Shown: positions 25,728 to 34,123 of the stretch, one piece after another
How the letters are laid out: the number at the start of each line of letters is the position of its first letter
Position numbering within the stretch: the first letter of the stretch is position 1
Source: Campylobacterota bacterium
GTDB taxonomy: Bacteria; Campylobacterota; Campylobacteria; Campylobacterales; Sulfurimonadaceae
DNA length: 64,000 nucleotides
NCBI GenBank assembly: GCA_040752835.1
Contig: JBFMGG010000008.1
Coordinates: 62,001-126,000, forward strand
Reading direction: 5' to 3'
Made by a program: the position numbers and the translations under genes
Notes under the pieces: model-generated
What the model was told of the DNA's origin: nothing
Seen by the model: the letters and a program-made list of their open reading frames with translations, nothing else
Databases searched by the model: none

Positions 25728-25736
25728 GAGATATTC

Positions 25737-25955
25737 ATGGACAGTTGGGTTATAGCAATGATGCTCGGAGCATCGCTGGTATTGGGTGCCGTTGCGTTGG
25801 GGGCTTTTTTGTGGGGCATCAAAAACGGTCAGTTCGACGATGAGAAAAAGATGATGAACCAGGTTCTTTACGACGATGAGGGAGAACTCAACGATGCGGC
25901 CAATCAGCAGCGCAAACGCGAGGAACTGCAAAAGAAAGAGTATCGTCCCGAATAA
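25737..25955 (+). CDS. ccoS: Cbb3 oxidase maturation protein CcoS/FixS
   Basis: This is a small 72-residue membrane protein with one hydrophobic helix (about 5-27) ending in FLWGIKNGQFDDEKKMMNQVLYDD, the CcoS signature (WxxxxGQFDD). The charged C-terminal tail is cytoplasmic. It is needed for haem and copper insertion into cbb3 oxidase in other bacteria. GGAG lies 7 bases upstream of the ATG, and it follows ccoI directly. Confidence 0.92.
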   Translation: MDSWVIAMMLGASLVLGAVALGAFLWGIKNGQFDDEKKMMNQVLYDDEGELNDAANQQRKREELQKKEYRPE

Positions 25956-26019
25956 AGAGCGTTCGGATCAAATGGCGAAAAAAGGTCGGATTTTACAAAA
26001 GGGGAAAAGAGAAGAAAGA

Positions 26020-26040
26020 CTCACCGCCGGAGGCGGCGAG
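26020..26040 (-). terminator. Terminator of the cytochrome c553-like gene
   Basis: CTCaCCGCC-GGA-GGCGGcGAG forms a 9-position stem with one mismatch just below the stop codon on the minus strand, followed on that strand by a T-rich run. Confidence 0.6.
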
Positions 26041-26047
26041 AGCGGAA

Positions 26048-26344
26048 TTATTTGATTCCTGCGATGTAAGAAGCAAGCGCTTTGATGTCAGCATCGGACA
26101 TAGAAGCAACTTGACCTTTCATCAGGGCACCCATACCGTTTTTGTTCAGAGTACCGGCTTTGTAACCGTGAAGAGATTTTTCGATAGCGGCAGCAGACTG
26201 ACCTTTAACGATCGCAGATTTACCCAGAGCGGCTTTCTCGAAAGAAGCACCGTGACAGGCAGCACATTTACCGGCAAGAGCTTTACCGTCAGCAGCCATC
26301 AAAGACACACCGGCGAACAACATTGCAAGAGCAATTTTTTTCAT
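26048..26344 (-). CDS. Small periplasmic cytochrome c (c553 type)
   Basis: This 98-residue monohaem cytochrome has a signal peptide at residues 1-18 (MKKIALAMLFAGVSLMAA), one haem site CAACH at about 27-31, and the sixth-ligand methionine probably in KNGMGALMKGQV. The C-terminal helix is MSDADIKALASYIAGIK. Proteins like this carry electrons from the bc1 complex to cbb3 oxidase in Campylobacterota, which suits its position beside ccoI-ccoS, although it is on the opposite strand and transcribed alone. Confidence 0.92.
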   Translation of the reverse strand: MKKIALAMLFAGVSLMAADGKALAGKCAACHGASFEKAALGKSAIVKGQSAAAIEKSLHGYKAGTLNKNGMGALMKGQVASMSDADIKALASYIAGIK

Positions 26345-26469
26345 TTCATTTCTCCATAAAAAATTTGAGCGCTATTATATTCCTATGAATCTTAAATCAC
26401 TCTAACTATTTAAGCTTTAATGTAGAGTTTGTTACAATATGACACTACCTGAATTCTCAAGGATAAAGT

Positions 26470-27480
26470 ATGCGCTACAGCGACGTCGATTTGAACCGAA
26501 AAACAATTTTGATTACAGGGGGGGCGGGATTTATCGGCTCGAACCTCGCGTTTTATTTCCAGGAACATTACCCCGATGCGCATGTGGTCGTCCTCGATCT
26601 TTTCCGCTCCAACCTCACTCTCTCCAACGGCAACCTGAAAAGCTTCGGCCATTTCAAAAACCTGCTCGGATTCCGGGGGGAAGTGATCAGCGGCGACATC
26701 AACGACAAAGTGTTGCTCGATACACTTAAAGAACAGTATCGCTTCGATTATATTTTTCACGAAGCGGCCATTTCCGATACGACGGCGCTCGAACAGGATC
26801 TGATGATCCAGACCAACGTCAACGCGTTCAAAGATCTCCTCGACATCGCCGTGGCGCATGGAGCCAATATGATCTATGCCTCTTCGGGCGCGACGTACGG
26901 GGATGCCCCCTCGCCGCAGCGGGTCGGACGGGAAGCGCCGCAGAACGTGTACGGATTCTCGAAACTGATGATGGATCATCTCGCCCGCCAGTATTCTCAA
27001 AAACACACCAACATCTCGATCGTTGGACTGCGCTATTTCAACGTGTACGGGCCCAGGGAGTTTTTCAAAAATAAAACGGCGTCGATGGTCGTGCAGTTCG
27101 GCCATCAGCTCCTCGCAGGGAAAAATCCCCGCCTGTTCGAAGGCTCGGACAAAATCGTCCGCGATTTCATTTACGTCGAGGACATCGTACAAGCGAATGT
27201 TTTGGCGATGCATCCCAAAGAGTCGGGGGTGTTCAATGTCGGTACCGGGAAAGCGCGGTCGTTCCAGTCGATCGTCGATATTCTCCAGCAGGAGCTGGGA
27301 ACGGTGCTTCCGTGCGAATACATCCCCAATCCTTTCGTCGGGCGTTACCAGTTTCATACCGAAGCCGATATCCAAAGCACCCGCGACGTGCTGGGGTATG
27401 CTCCCCGTTATGAGCTCGAAGACGGGATCCGGGCTTACGTAGGTGAAATCAAACGTCTGTTCGAAGAGGAGGTTCGATGA
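26470..27480 (+). CDS. hldD: ADP-L-glycero-D-manno-heptose 6-epimerase
   Basis: HldD epimerises ADP-D,D-heptose to the L,D form for the lipopolysaccharide core. The 336-residue SDR protein has the NAD(P)-binding GGAGFIGSN (about 17-25), IFHEAAISDTT, the catalytic YGFSK and LRYFNVYGPRE. CAAGGA lies 7 bases before the ATG. It overlaps hldE by 4 bases. Confidence 0.95.
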   Translation: MRYSDVDLNRKTILITGGAGFIGSNLAFYFQEHYPDAHVVVLDLFRSNLTLSNGNLKSFGHFKNLLGFRGEVISGDINDKVLLDTLKEQYRFDYIFHEAAISDTTALEQDLMIQTNVNAFKDLLDIAVAHGANMIYASSGATYGDAPSPQRVGREAPQNVYGFSKLMMDHLARQYSQKHTNISIVGLRYFNVYGPREFFKNKTASMVVQFGHQLLAGKNPRLFEGSDKIVRDFIYVEDIVQANVLAMHPKESGVFNVGTGKARSFQSIVDILQQELGTVLPCEYIPNPFVGRYQFHTEADIQSTRDVLGYAPRYELEDGIRAYVGEIKRLFEEEVR

Positions 27481-28910
27481 ACCGGCTGAAAAACGCTTCT
27501 CCCCGCATCCTGGCCATCGGGGATTTGATGATTGACCATTACCTGTGGGGAGGATGTGAGCGAATCTCTCCCGAAGCGCCGGTACAGGTTGTCGACATCG
27601 CGCGTGAAACGACGGTTCTCGGCGGGGCCGGAAACGTCATCAACAACTTGGTTGCCCTGGGGGCGCAGGTTCGCGTCGGCGGAGTGATCGGAGACGACGA
27701 AAACGGGGCGGAACTCAAATCGATGCTCCGCGCCATCAACGTCGATGGCGAAGGGCTGAGTCTTCAGGCGGGGCGCAAAACGTCGAAAAAAAGCCGTATC
27801 ATCGCTTCGAACCAGCAGATCCTTCGCTATGACCGCGAATCCAAAGATCCGATCGCATCACAGAGCGAAGAGGCGTTGCTATCCTACGTCGCGCGTGTTA
27901 TCGGCGAATGCGACATCGTGATCCTCTCCGATTACGGCAAAGGGGTCATCACCGAGCGGGTGGCGCAGGGGGTGATCGCATCGGCCAAAGCGTCGGGCAA
28001 AAAAGTGCTCGTCGATCCCAAGGGAAAAGATTATTCCAAATACCGGGGCGCCTATCTGCTCACCCCGAACCGTAAAGAGGCTTCGGAGGCGACGGGTATT
28101 TCGATCCGTGACGACGAATCGTTGCGCCGGGCGCTTCTCATGCTCAAAGAGACCTGCGACCTGGAGTGCTCGATGATCACCCTCTCCGAGGACGGGATCG
28201 CCGTTTATGATGAGAATATGCGCCGATTTCCGACGGTGGCCAAAGAGGTTTACGACGTAACGGGGGCGGGGGATACGGTGATCGCATCGCTTTCGTATGC
28301 CCTGGCGTGCGGTCTCTCCATCGATGAAGCGGCACCGTTTGCGAACCATGCGGCCGCGGTCGTCGTCGGTAAAATCGGTTCGGCTACGGTGACCCTCGAT
28401 GAGATCGACGCGTACGAATCGAGTCTCCGCCAAAGCACTTCGGATGCCCATATCAAAACAGCCGGGGAGATCGCGCAGATCGCGGCTCGGCTTAAATCGG
28501 AAGGTAAAAAAGTCGTTTTCACCAACGGCTGCTTCGACATCCTTCACGTCGGCCACGTCAAATATCTGCAGGAAGCCAAAAGCTACGGGGACGTTTTGAT
28601 CGTAGGGCTTAATTCGGACAGTTCGGTCCGTGCGCTCAAGGGCCCCAGCCGCCCGGTGAACGTCGAAGCCGACCGCGCCTACATTTTAGCGGCGCTCGAA
28701 TCGGTCGATTATGTGGTTATGTTCAGCGACGAAACACCCTACGACCTGATCAAAAATGTTGCGCCTGATATCCTCGTCAAAGGGGGGGATTATGAGGGGA
28801 AAACGGTCGTCGGAGCCGAATTTGCCGGCGAGCTGCGGCTGGTGAATTTCGTCGACGGCAAAAGTACGACGGCGACCATCGAGAGAATCAACAAAGGATC
28901 AGCATGCTAA
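27477..28910 (+). CDS. hldE: Bifunctional heptose-7-phosphate kinase / heptose-1-phosphate adenylyltransferase
   Basis: HldE phosphorylates heptose 7-phosphate at C1 and later transfers AMP. Residues 1 to about 320 are a PfkB-type kinase with GGAGNVINNL and DVTGAGDTVIASL. Residues from about 340 are a nucleotidyltransferase with TNGCFDILHVGHVKYL (HxGH) and GLNSDSSVR. Both halves are intact, for a length of 477 residues. It overlaps hldD by 4 bases and the next gene by 7. Confidence 0.96.
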   Translation: MNRLKNASPRILAIGDLMIDHYLWGGCERISPEAPVQVVDIARETTVLGGAGNVINNLVALGAQVRVGGVIGDDENGAELKSMLRAINVDGEGLSLQAGRKTSKKSRIIASNQQILRYDRESKDPIASQSEEALLSYVARVIGECDIVILSDYGKGVITERVAQGVIASAKASGKKVLVDPKGKDYSKYRGAYLLTPNRKEASEATGISIRDDESLRRALLMLKETCDLECSMITLSEDGIAVYDENMRRFPTVAKEVYDVTGAGDTVIASLSYALACGLSIDEAAPFANHAAAVVVGKIGSATVTLDEIDAYESSLRQSTSDAHIKTAGEIAQIAARLKSEGKKVVFTNGCFDILHVGHVKYLQEAKSYGDVLIVGLNSDSSVRALKGPSRPVNVEADRAYILAALESVDYVVMFSDETPYDLIKNVAPDILVKGGDYEGKTVVGAEFAGELRLVNFVDGKSTTATIERINKGSAC

Positions 28911-29491
28911 AAACGATTATGATGTTACTGGCGATGGGTGCGAGCGCGTTCGCGGCCCATCAGATCGAAGCAAACGTCAACAACCGCGACGTCGAAGGAC
29001 AGATCCGCCTGGATATGGGACGGATGGGGAATGCGATGAGCAATACCTACATCGGGGCCCGTTTTCTCAACGGCGACAACAACAACAGCGAAACCGCCCG
29101 CGATCTCGATCCGCTGGCGGAGGTTTCATTTATGGTGGAACAGTATGTTCGCGGCGTTCCGGGATTGAAAGTGGGCCTTGGGATCAAAGGGGAATACACG
29201 CAGATTGACGGCAGACGATACGCGGCCATCCCGCTGGGGGTCGAAGCCGAGCTTCGGCTGCCGCTCAATACGCCGTTTCCGTTCTACCTGGGGGGAGCCC
29301 TTTATTATGCCCCTTCGGTACTGAGTTTCAAGGAAGGGGACGGATATCTCGAAACCCGCATCCATCTTGATGCCGCGGTGATCGACAACGGCCGCCTTGA
29401 AGTGGGGTACCGAAACATCGATACCGACCTTGAAAACCGCAACGTCACTTATAACGATTCGTGGTATTTCGGTCTTAGATTAGACTTTTAA
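28904..29491 (+). CDS. YfaZ-type outer-membrane protein
   Basis: The 195-residue protein has a signal peptide (MLKTIMMLLAMGASAFA) and an alternating hydrophobic beta-barrel pattern ending in an aromatic (WYFGLRLDF), as outer-membrane proteins do. Segments such as YIGARFLNGDNNN and LEVGYRNIDTD resemble the YfaZ family. The function is unknown. It overlaps the end of hldE by 7 bases and the convergent waaF by 17. Confidence 0.75.
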   Translation: MLKTIMMLLAMGASAFAAHQIEANVNNRDVEGQIRLDMGRMGNAMSNTYIGARFLNGDNNNSETARDLDPLAEVSFMVEQYVRGVPGLKVGLGIKGEYTQIDGRRYAAIPLGVEAELRLPLNTPFPFYLGGALYYAPSVLSFKEGDGYLETRIHLDAAVIDNGRLEVGYRNIDTDLENRNVTYNDSWYFGLRLDF

Positions 29492-30434
29492 CCGCTTCGA
29501 TCACTTCGGCGGCCGTGATACCCTTCATGCATTCGTGATGCCCCAGCGGGCATTCGCGCTTCATGCACGGCGCACACTCCATCTCGTGACGTACAATCAC
29601 GCTTTTTTCATTTTTCCATTGCGATGTTTCAAGATGCCGGGTCGGGCCGAAGACGGCCACTGTCGGAACCTGGTAGGCCGCGGCGACGTGCATCGGTCCG
29701 CTGTCGTTGGTAATAAACAGATCCAACCCCCCGATCATGGCGCAAAGTTCGTTTACCGACGTTTTGCCCGCCAGGTTCGTGACGCTGATGCCGTCCAGGC
29801 GCGTTTCGATGTCCTCGGCCATCTGCGTTTCGTTCGGTCCGCCGAAGATCACGATGTCGTAGCGGTCGCTGAACGCTCTGGCGACGTCGGCGAATTTTTC
29901 GGGATACCACCGTTTGGCACTGCCATACGTCGCCCCGGGATTGATCCCCAGGGTCGCTCGGGCGTAACGATGCGCCCGAATGTGAAGTTGCAGCGGACCG
30001 GTTTCGAGGGGTTGCGGGCTCAGTGTTTGGGCGATGTCGAGGTATTGTTCGACAAGATGGGTGTTTGGGCGCGTTCTGATGGGATGCGACACCAGCGCGC
30101 GGGAATGCCAGCTCGAGCGGGCGGCGGTGATCGGGGTTCCGCTGAGGCGCAGCAGCAGCGAGGAGTGAAGTTGGTTGCGAAAGGTGATCGCCATATCGTG
30201 TGGTCCCAGAAGGCGGGCGAAACGGTATGTGTTGAGAAAGCGGTTCCCCCCTTTTTTCGTTTCGTCGACGTAGGCCCGTGTGCATTGCGGGTGGTGTTTG
30301 AGCGCTTCGAGGCTCACGTACGATCCGACCAGGGTCAGTTCCGCACTTGGATAAATCTTGCAGAGCGCTTCGATGGCGGGAGTGGCCATGAGCGCGTCGC
30401 CCAGCCAGTTGGGAAGGATAATCAGGAGTTTCAT
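29475..30434 (-). CDS. waaF: ADP-heptose:LPS heptosyltransferase II
   Basis: This 319-residue GT9 enzyme adds the second heptose to the lipopolysaccharide inner core. It begins MKLLIILPNWLGDALMATPA, the WaaF N-terminus, and has GINPGATYGSAKRWYPEKFA, VIFGGPNETQMAE and TNDSGPMHVAAAYQVPTVAVFGPT for ADP-heptose binding. The ATG at 30434 overlaps the stop of the upstream gene by 4 bases, which fixes the start. Confidence 0.95.
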   Translation of the reverse strand: MKLLIILPNWLGDALMATPAIEALCKIYPSAELTLVGSYVSLEALKHHPQCTRAYVDETKKGGNRFLNTYRFARLLGPHDMAITFRNQLHSSLLLRLSGTPITAARSSWHSRALVSHPIRTRPNTHLVEQYLDIAQTLSPQPLETGPLQLHIRAHRYARATLGINPGATYGSAKRWYPEKFADVARAFSDRYDIVIFGGPNETQMAEDIETRLDGISVTNLAGKTSVNELCAMIGGLDLFITNDSGPMHVAAAYQVPTVAVFGPTRHLETSQWKNEKSVIVRHEMECAPCMKRECPLGHHECMKGITAAEVIEAVKSLI

Positions 30435-31696
30435 TCGTTTTCCAGCGGAGTGGTGTAGTAAATCGGCGATTCGCCCAGCAACAGTGTATCGGTATCCATG
30501 CTGATGCCGTCTCGGGTTGTGACGGTGACCGTTTGGGTGAGGGCTATTTCCATCGATCCTTCTTCCAGCCACTCGACATGGAGCACTCCTCGAAGTGTTT
30601 CGCACAGCAGGGTGTGCCGACCCCTTTTGACCCCGTAGCCGACGAACGAGGCATCCGCCATCTGAGAAAGCATCGTGCGATAGGCGTCAAATGCGCTTCG
30701 TTTGCGAATCCCATCCCGGTTGTCGATAAGGCCGTAACCCGGAGCGACCAGCTGGTGCCAGAACACGGAATTCACGCTTTGCGAAGCGAAGGCGAGGAGA
30801 TGGTAACGGACCATATACGACGCGTAGGACTCTTCGTCGACGCACTCGGTTTCACTGGTAGGAGCATAAGGAGCCGTCCCCGTGATGGGCCAGTTCGTTT
30901 CGGTGATGACGATTTCTCCGTCGCATTTGGGGCTAAGACGCGCAAGTGACGCCAAGAGGCGGATCTTTTCGATGAGGTTGAACCCCATTTGGGTGTTTTC
31001 GGGGGCGCCCCGGCGGTCCACATAGAGGAGGCTTCCTACCGCATCGTAACGGATGTTTTTGAAATTGAAAAGGGTATGGGCGCTATAGTGGTATTCGAAA
31101 TCGATGACGTTCGAGCCGATCAGTTTGAGATGGGGAAAACAGGTTTTTTTGAGATCGAAAGCGATGCCGTAGAAGTCTAGATACTCGTTGACGCTGAAAA
31201 ACCCCCATTTCGCGCGGTTGATCGTGCTGCCGATCACGTAGGTGTCGCAGATTCCCGAGAGGGCGGTAAAAATCGCCTTGAAATGTTCGCGGGTCATGGG
31301 GAGGTCGGTGATGTGCTCGCGGTCTTGCAATAGGGCGATCGTTACCGTGCACCCCTCGAAGCTCCGGACAAACGCGACGTATTCGTCGAGTCTGTCGATT
31401 TCCCACAGAGGGATCCGGATCAGAAGGTTTTTTACGCCGAGTTCGCGGACGAGCCCGGGCGAGAGGGAAGGCTCTTTGTCGAGGTTGACCCCCATTCCGA
31501 AAAAGCGGTCGCCGTCGATGCGGCGGTGGGGGAGATAGGGGATGGTCAAAACCGAGAAAGGAAGGGTCACCGCCGCGATCAGGAATGTTTTGATCAGGGA
31601 TGGGAGGGCCGAGAGGCGCATTTTACGCTTGAGCTTCTTATCGCGGATAATGGCGGGCTGGTCGGAATAATAGTCCCATGCAAACGGTGTTTTCAT
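30431..31696 (-). CDS. Membrane-anchored glycoside-hydrolase-like protein
   Basis: The 421-residue protein has a hydrophobic helix at about 34-55 and then a (beta/alpha)8-like domain. VITETNWP (Glu266) looks like the nucleophile strand of clan GH-A hydrolases. At the place where the acid/base Glu is expected, GSTINRAKWG (156-165) has Thr158 instead, so hydrolysis is doubtful. A C-terminal beta domain follows about residue 350. It overlaps waaF by 4 bases, so a role in lipopolysaccharide core or surface-glycan handling is inferred. I do not recognise a characterised relative. Confidence 0.65.
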   Translation of the reverse strand: MKTPFAWDYYSDQPAIIRDKKLKRKMRLSALPSLIKTFLIAAVTLPFSVLTIPYLPHRRIDGDRFFGMGVNLDKEPSLSPGLVRELGVKNLLIRIPLWEIDRLDEYVAFVRSFEGCTVTIALLQDREHITDLPMTREHFKAIFTALSGICDTYVIGSTINRAKWGFFSVNEYLDFYGIAFDLKKTCFPHLKLIGSNVIDFEYHYSAHTLFNFKNIRYDAVGSLLYVDRRGAPENTQMGFNLIEKIRLLASLARLSPKCDGEIVITETNWPITGTAPYAPTSETECVDEESYASYMVRYHLLAFASQSVNSVFWHQLVAPGYGLIDNRDGIRKRSAFDAYRTMLSQMADASFVGYGVKRGRHTLLCETLRGVLHVEWLEEGSMEIALTQTVTVTTRDGISMDTDTLLLGESPIYYTTPLENE

Positions 31697-31730
31697 GGCC
31701 GTATTGTATCCTCTTCTTACCTTGGATCGG

Positions 31731-31762
31731 CTGATACTCTACCTTGGAAGCAAGGTGGATTC
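31731..31762 (-). repeat. Right end of the TnpB-only element
   Basis: CTACCTTG-GAAG-CAAGGTGG (31739-31758) is an 8-bp hairpin with one G-T pair. ATTC (31759-31762) is the guide complement. CTGA (31731-31734) stands where the first copy has TTGA. Confidence 0.65.
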
Positions 31763-31880
31763 TTCCTCCACAGCGCTTAAGCAGCTGTTTGATGGGAAGC
31801 ATTAGAGCCGTGTATCCCACGGTCTCGTATGTTTTTAGCGGCATTGACATCTGCGTTGTCTTTGTGTCCGCACGCTTTAC
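31731..31880 (-). ncRNA. Probable omega RNA, copy 2
   Basis: The 3' end of this tnpB is almost identical in DNA to copy 1 over the last 86 bases and keeps the GAG-A-CCGTG/CACGG-CTC stem (around 31806-31827). Near the stop codon the stem reads ACAGC/GCTGT enclosing GCTTAAGC. The guide would be taken from the flank below 31731, in the gap beyond the glycoside-hydrolase-like gene. Confidence 0.5.
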
Positions 31881-32937
31881 ACACAAATTTTTTTTGCGTT
31901 TTACGATTCTTTTTCGAAATGTGACCGCATGCATTACACGTCTGGCTTGTATATTCGGGAGTAACCTTCACAAGCCGACCACCGCGTCGGGCAGTCTTGT
32001 ATGCCAGCATCTCGAAGAACATACCCCATCCATTTTTCAGTATGGATCGGTTCAAACCGGACTTCGCTCTGACATTCTTCCCCGGCTTTTCTTTGGTTCC
32101 TTTCGCAGATTTTGTCATGTTTTTCACATTTAATTCCTCAACGACGACCACTTGGTTTTCGCTATATCGTGCTGAGAGCTTGTGAAGGAAATCCTTGCGT
32201 ATGTTGGCGATACGAAAGTTCTGTTTTGCAAGACGCATCTTCGCCTTAAGGTGGTTATTCGAGCCTTTTTGTTTTCGGGAGAGCTGTTGGTGGCGCTTGC
32301 GCAGCTTTACCAACTCCCGTTCAAAGTCGAGTGGAGTGACGAGGTTTCCATTCGAATCTGCAACAACCGCTGCGACACCCATGTCAAGTCCGATAGTCTG
32401 CGCGTTGTGAGATGGCGTAAAGGCTTCGATACCGTCCTCGGTTAGGATTGCAGCGTGATATTGACAAGCTTCCATCGAGACCGTGACGGTCTTGATCTTC
32501 CCAGAATTCACCGCTCTTAAACCTTTGGCTTTTACCCACCCGACTTTTGGAAGGTAGACTTTCCCGTTATCGATCTTAACCCGTTGAGGGTACTGGTAAC
32601 TTTGACGGGAATGGTGTTTAGATTTAAAGTGAGGGAATCCGGGCGTTTCACCTTGCTTGATGCGGCGGAAGAAATGTTTATACGCTTCGTCCATGTGGCG
32701 AATACTTTGCTGTAATGCCTGCGAATCCGCATTCTTGAGCCACGGGTGGCGTTCTTTCAAAATGGCAATCCGTTTATCAAGAATGTTTTTAGAGATTGTT
32801 ACACCCCACTTTTTATAAGCGTACTTGCGAAGCGCGAGGGAACGGTTATAGATGTATCGACACGCACCGAACTGGAAGGCAATAATCTCTTCTTGTGCAC
32901 TAGTCGGGTAGAGTCGGACTTTCACAGTTTTGAGCAT
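31777..32937 (-). CDS. tnpB: TnpB, second copy
   Basis: The 386-residue protein starts MLKTVKVRLYPTSAQ. The RuvC residues are intact: Asp in IGLDMGVAAV, Glu in VVVEELNVKNM, Asp in KDNADVNAAKN, with the zinc ribbon CNACG/CKACG. The last 37 residues are identical to copy 1, while the rest is clearly diverged, so this is an old paralogue and not a recent duplicate. The frame is intact although the element lacks tnpA, which suggests the nuclease is under selection or was lost from mobility recently. ATG 32937 is preferred to 32946 by alignment with copy 1. Confidence 0.92.
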   Translation of the reverse strand: MLKTVKVRLYPTSAQEEIIAFQFGACRYIYNRSLALRKYAYKKWGVTISKNILDKRIAILKERHPWLKNADSQALQQSIRHMDEAYKHFFRRIKQGETPGFPHFKSKHHSRQSYQYPQRVKIDNGKVYLPKVGWVKAKGLRAVNSGKIKTVTVSMEACQYHAAILTEDGIEAFTPSHNAQTIGLDMGVAAVVADSNGNLVTPLDFERELVKLRKRHQQLSRKQKGSNNHLKAKMRLAKQNFRIANIRKDFLHKLSARYSENQVVVVEELNVKNMTKSAKGTKEKPGKNVRAKSGLNRSILKNGWGMFFEMLAYKTARRGGRLVKVTPEYTSQTCNACGHISKKNRKTQKKFVCKACGHKDNADVNAAKNIRDRGIHGSNASHQTAA

Positions 32938-33076
32938 CGCTTTCACTTTGTAACGGTGTGTATTGTATGGTACTGAAATATCGACTAATGCTGGGAATAA
33001 TATGTTGATATGACATGCATAGGATTGGAATTTAAAAAGTCATTATCCGTCCACTCATTATTTATGAGCTGATACG

Positions 33077-33117
33077 CATCCCTTAAAGAGAGGTAGCTTT
33101 TCGCTTGCGTTTGGTAA
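33077..33117 (-). repeat. Left end of the TnpB-only element and its target
   Basis: CATCCcTT-aaag-AGaGGTAG keeps the C-A mismatch of the first copy but has two further unpaired positions near its foot. CTTT (33097-33100) is the guide complement, and GTAA (33114-33117) the target complement. Confidence 0.5.
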
Positions 33118-33120
33118 AAT
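33115..33120 (+). promoter_or_regulatory. -10 box of the GT9 gene, adjacent to the TnpB element
   Basis: TAAAAT in GGTAAAATGG lies 28 bases before the ATG at 33149. Its first bases are part of the GTAA target, so the element replaced everything upstream of the -10 box. Confidence 0.45.
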
Positions 33121-33148
33121 GGCATAAAACACATATAAAGGCGAAGCG

Positions 33149-34123
33149 ATGAACATACTGGTGGTGCGTAATGACAAACTCGGGGATTTCATCACCGCTT
33201 TGCCGACGCTGTACGTTCTAAAACGCCATGACCCTTGCAACCGCATCGTCGCTCTTGTCGCCCCGCTCAACCGCTCGCTGGCTGAATCGTGCGATTTTAT
33301 CGACGAGGTGATCGTCGACGGCGGAGGGGACATTCTTGAGCTCGCTTTCAAAATCCGCGAGGCGAAAATCGACGCGTCAATTACCCTGTTTTCCAATACC
33401 CGCGTCGCGATCGCCCAGTTCCTGGCGCGGATACCCATCCGGATCGCCCCGGCGACGAAGATCGCCCAGATTTTTTACAACCGTCGCATCCAACAGCGCC
33501 GAAGCCGGGTGGAGATGGCCGAATTCGAATACAATCTGCAGCTAGCGCGCGCGCTGTTTGCGCAGATCGACCTTGATTTCCCCAAACCGCTGCTGCGTTT
33601 TGATGATACCGCTTATCGGGTTTTTTGCGCCGAGTACGGCATCACCCGTCCCGTCGTGGCGTTTCACCCTGGATTCGGAGGGTCTTCGGATGCAAACTGG
33701 ACACTGGGCGAATACGTCGAACTCGTACGGATCGCCGAAGCATGCGGGGCGGTGGACGTTGTGATGACGTTCGGCCCCGACGAGGAAGCGCTTTGCGAGG
33801 AAGCCGCGGCGTTACTGGGCACACAGAGCCGTACGCATCTGTACCGTTCGCGCGGAAGCGTCGTCGATTTTGCACATGTATTAAGCAGTTTTAAACTGTT
33901 TATAAGTACATCGACCGGGACCTATCACCTCGCGAGCGCGTGCGGTTGCGAGACGTTTACTTTTTTCGCCGATACGCTCTTTGCTTCGGCTTCGCGCTGG
34001 AAAAGTATCGGGGATGAAGCCGGGCAGCACCATTACATGATTCCTCAGAACCCGCAAGGCAGAGAAGCGATGTTCGAGAGGGTCAAGCGGGAGTTGAAAA
34101 GTCGCCTCGAAGCAGGGCTTTGA
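33149..34123 (+). CDS. GT9-family glycosyltransferase (heptosyltransferase-like)
   Basis: The 324-residue protein begins MNILVVRNDKLGDFITALPT, the classic GT9 N-terminus shared with WaaC/WaaF/WaaQ. It contains VAFHPGFGGSSDANW and, in place of the usual NDSGxxHxA, STSTGTYHLASACG, with TFFADTLFASASRW after it. An ADP-heptose or related donor is probable, and transfer to the lipopolysaccharide core is inferred from the neighbours. It overlaps the convergent kinase gene by 41 bases. Confidence 0.88.
   Translation: MNILVVRNDKLGDFITALPTLYVLKRHDPCNRIVALVAPLNRSLAESCDFIDEVIVDGGGDILELAFKIREAKIDASITLFSNTRVAIAQFLARIPIRIAPATKIAQIFYNRRIQQRRSRVEMAEFEYNLQLARALFAQIDLDFPKPLLRFDDTAYRVFCAEYGITRPVVAFHPGFGGSSDANWTLGEYVELVRIAEACGAVDVVMTFGPDEEALCEEAAALLGTQSRTHLYRSRGSVVDFAHVLSSFKLFISTSTGTYHLASACGCETFTFFADTLFASASRWKSIGDEAGQHHYMIPQNPQGREAMFERVKRELKSRLEAGL

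Larger units (their letters stand above)
31731..33113 (-). mobile_element. TnpB-only IS605-related element with degenerate ends
   Basis: About 1.38 kb. It shares with the first element the right-end order CAGC..GCTGTGG, guide GAAT and hairpin, and at the left end the CTTT guide complement, a 13-base linker and target GTAA (33114-33117). No tnpA is present: only about 175 bases separate the tnpB start from the left end. The terminal tetranucleotide is TCAG in place of TCAA, and the left hairpin has two extra mismatches, so the element has probably lost mobility or depends on a TnpA in trans. It sits directly before the promoter of the GT9 gene. Confidence 0.7.
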
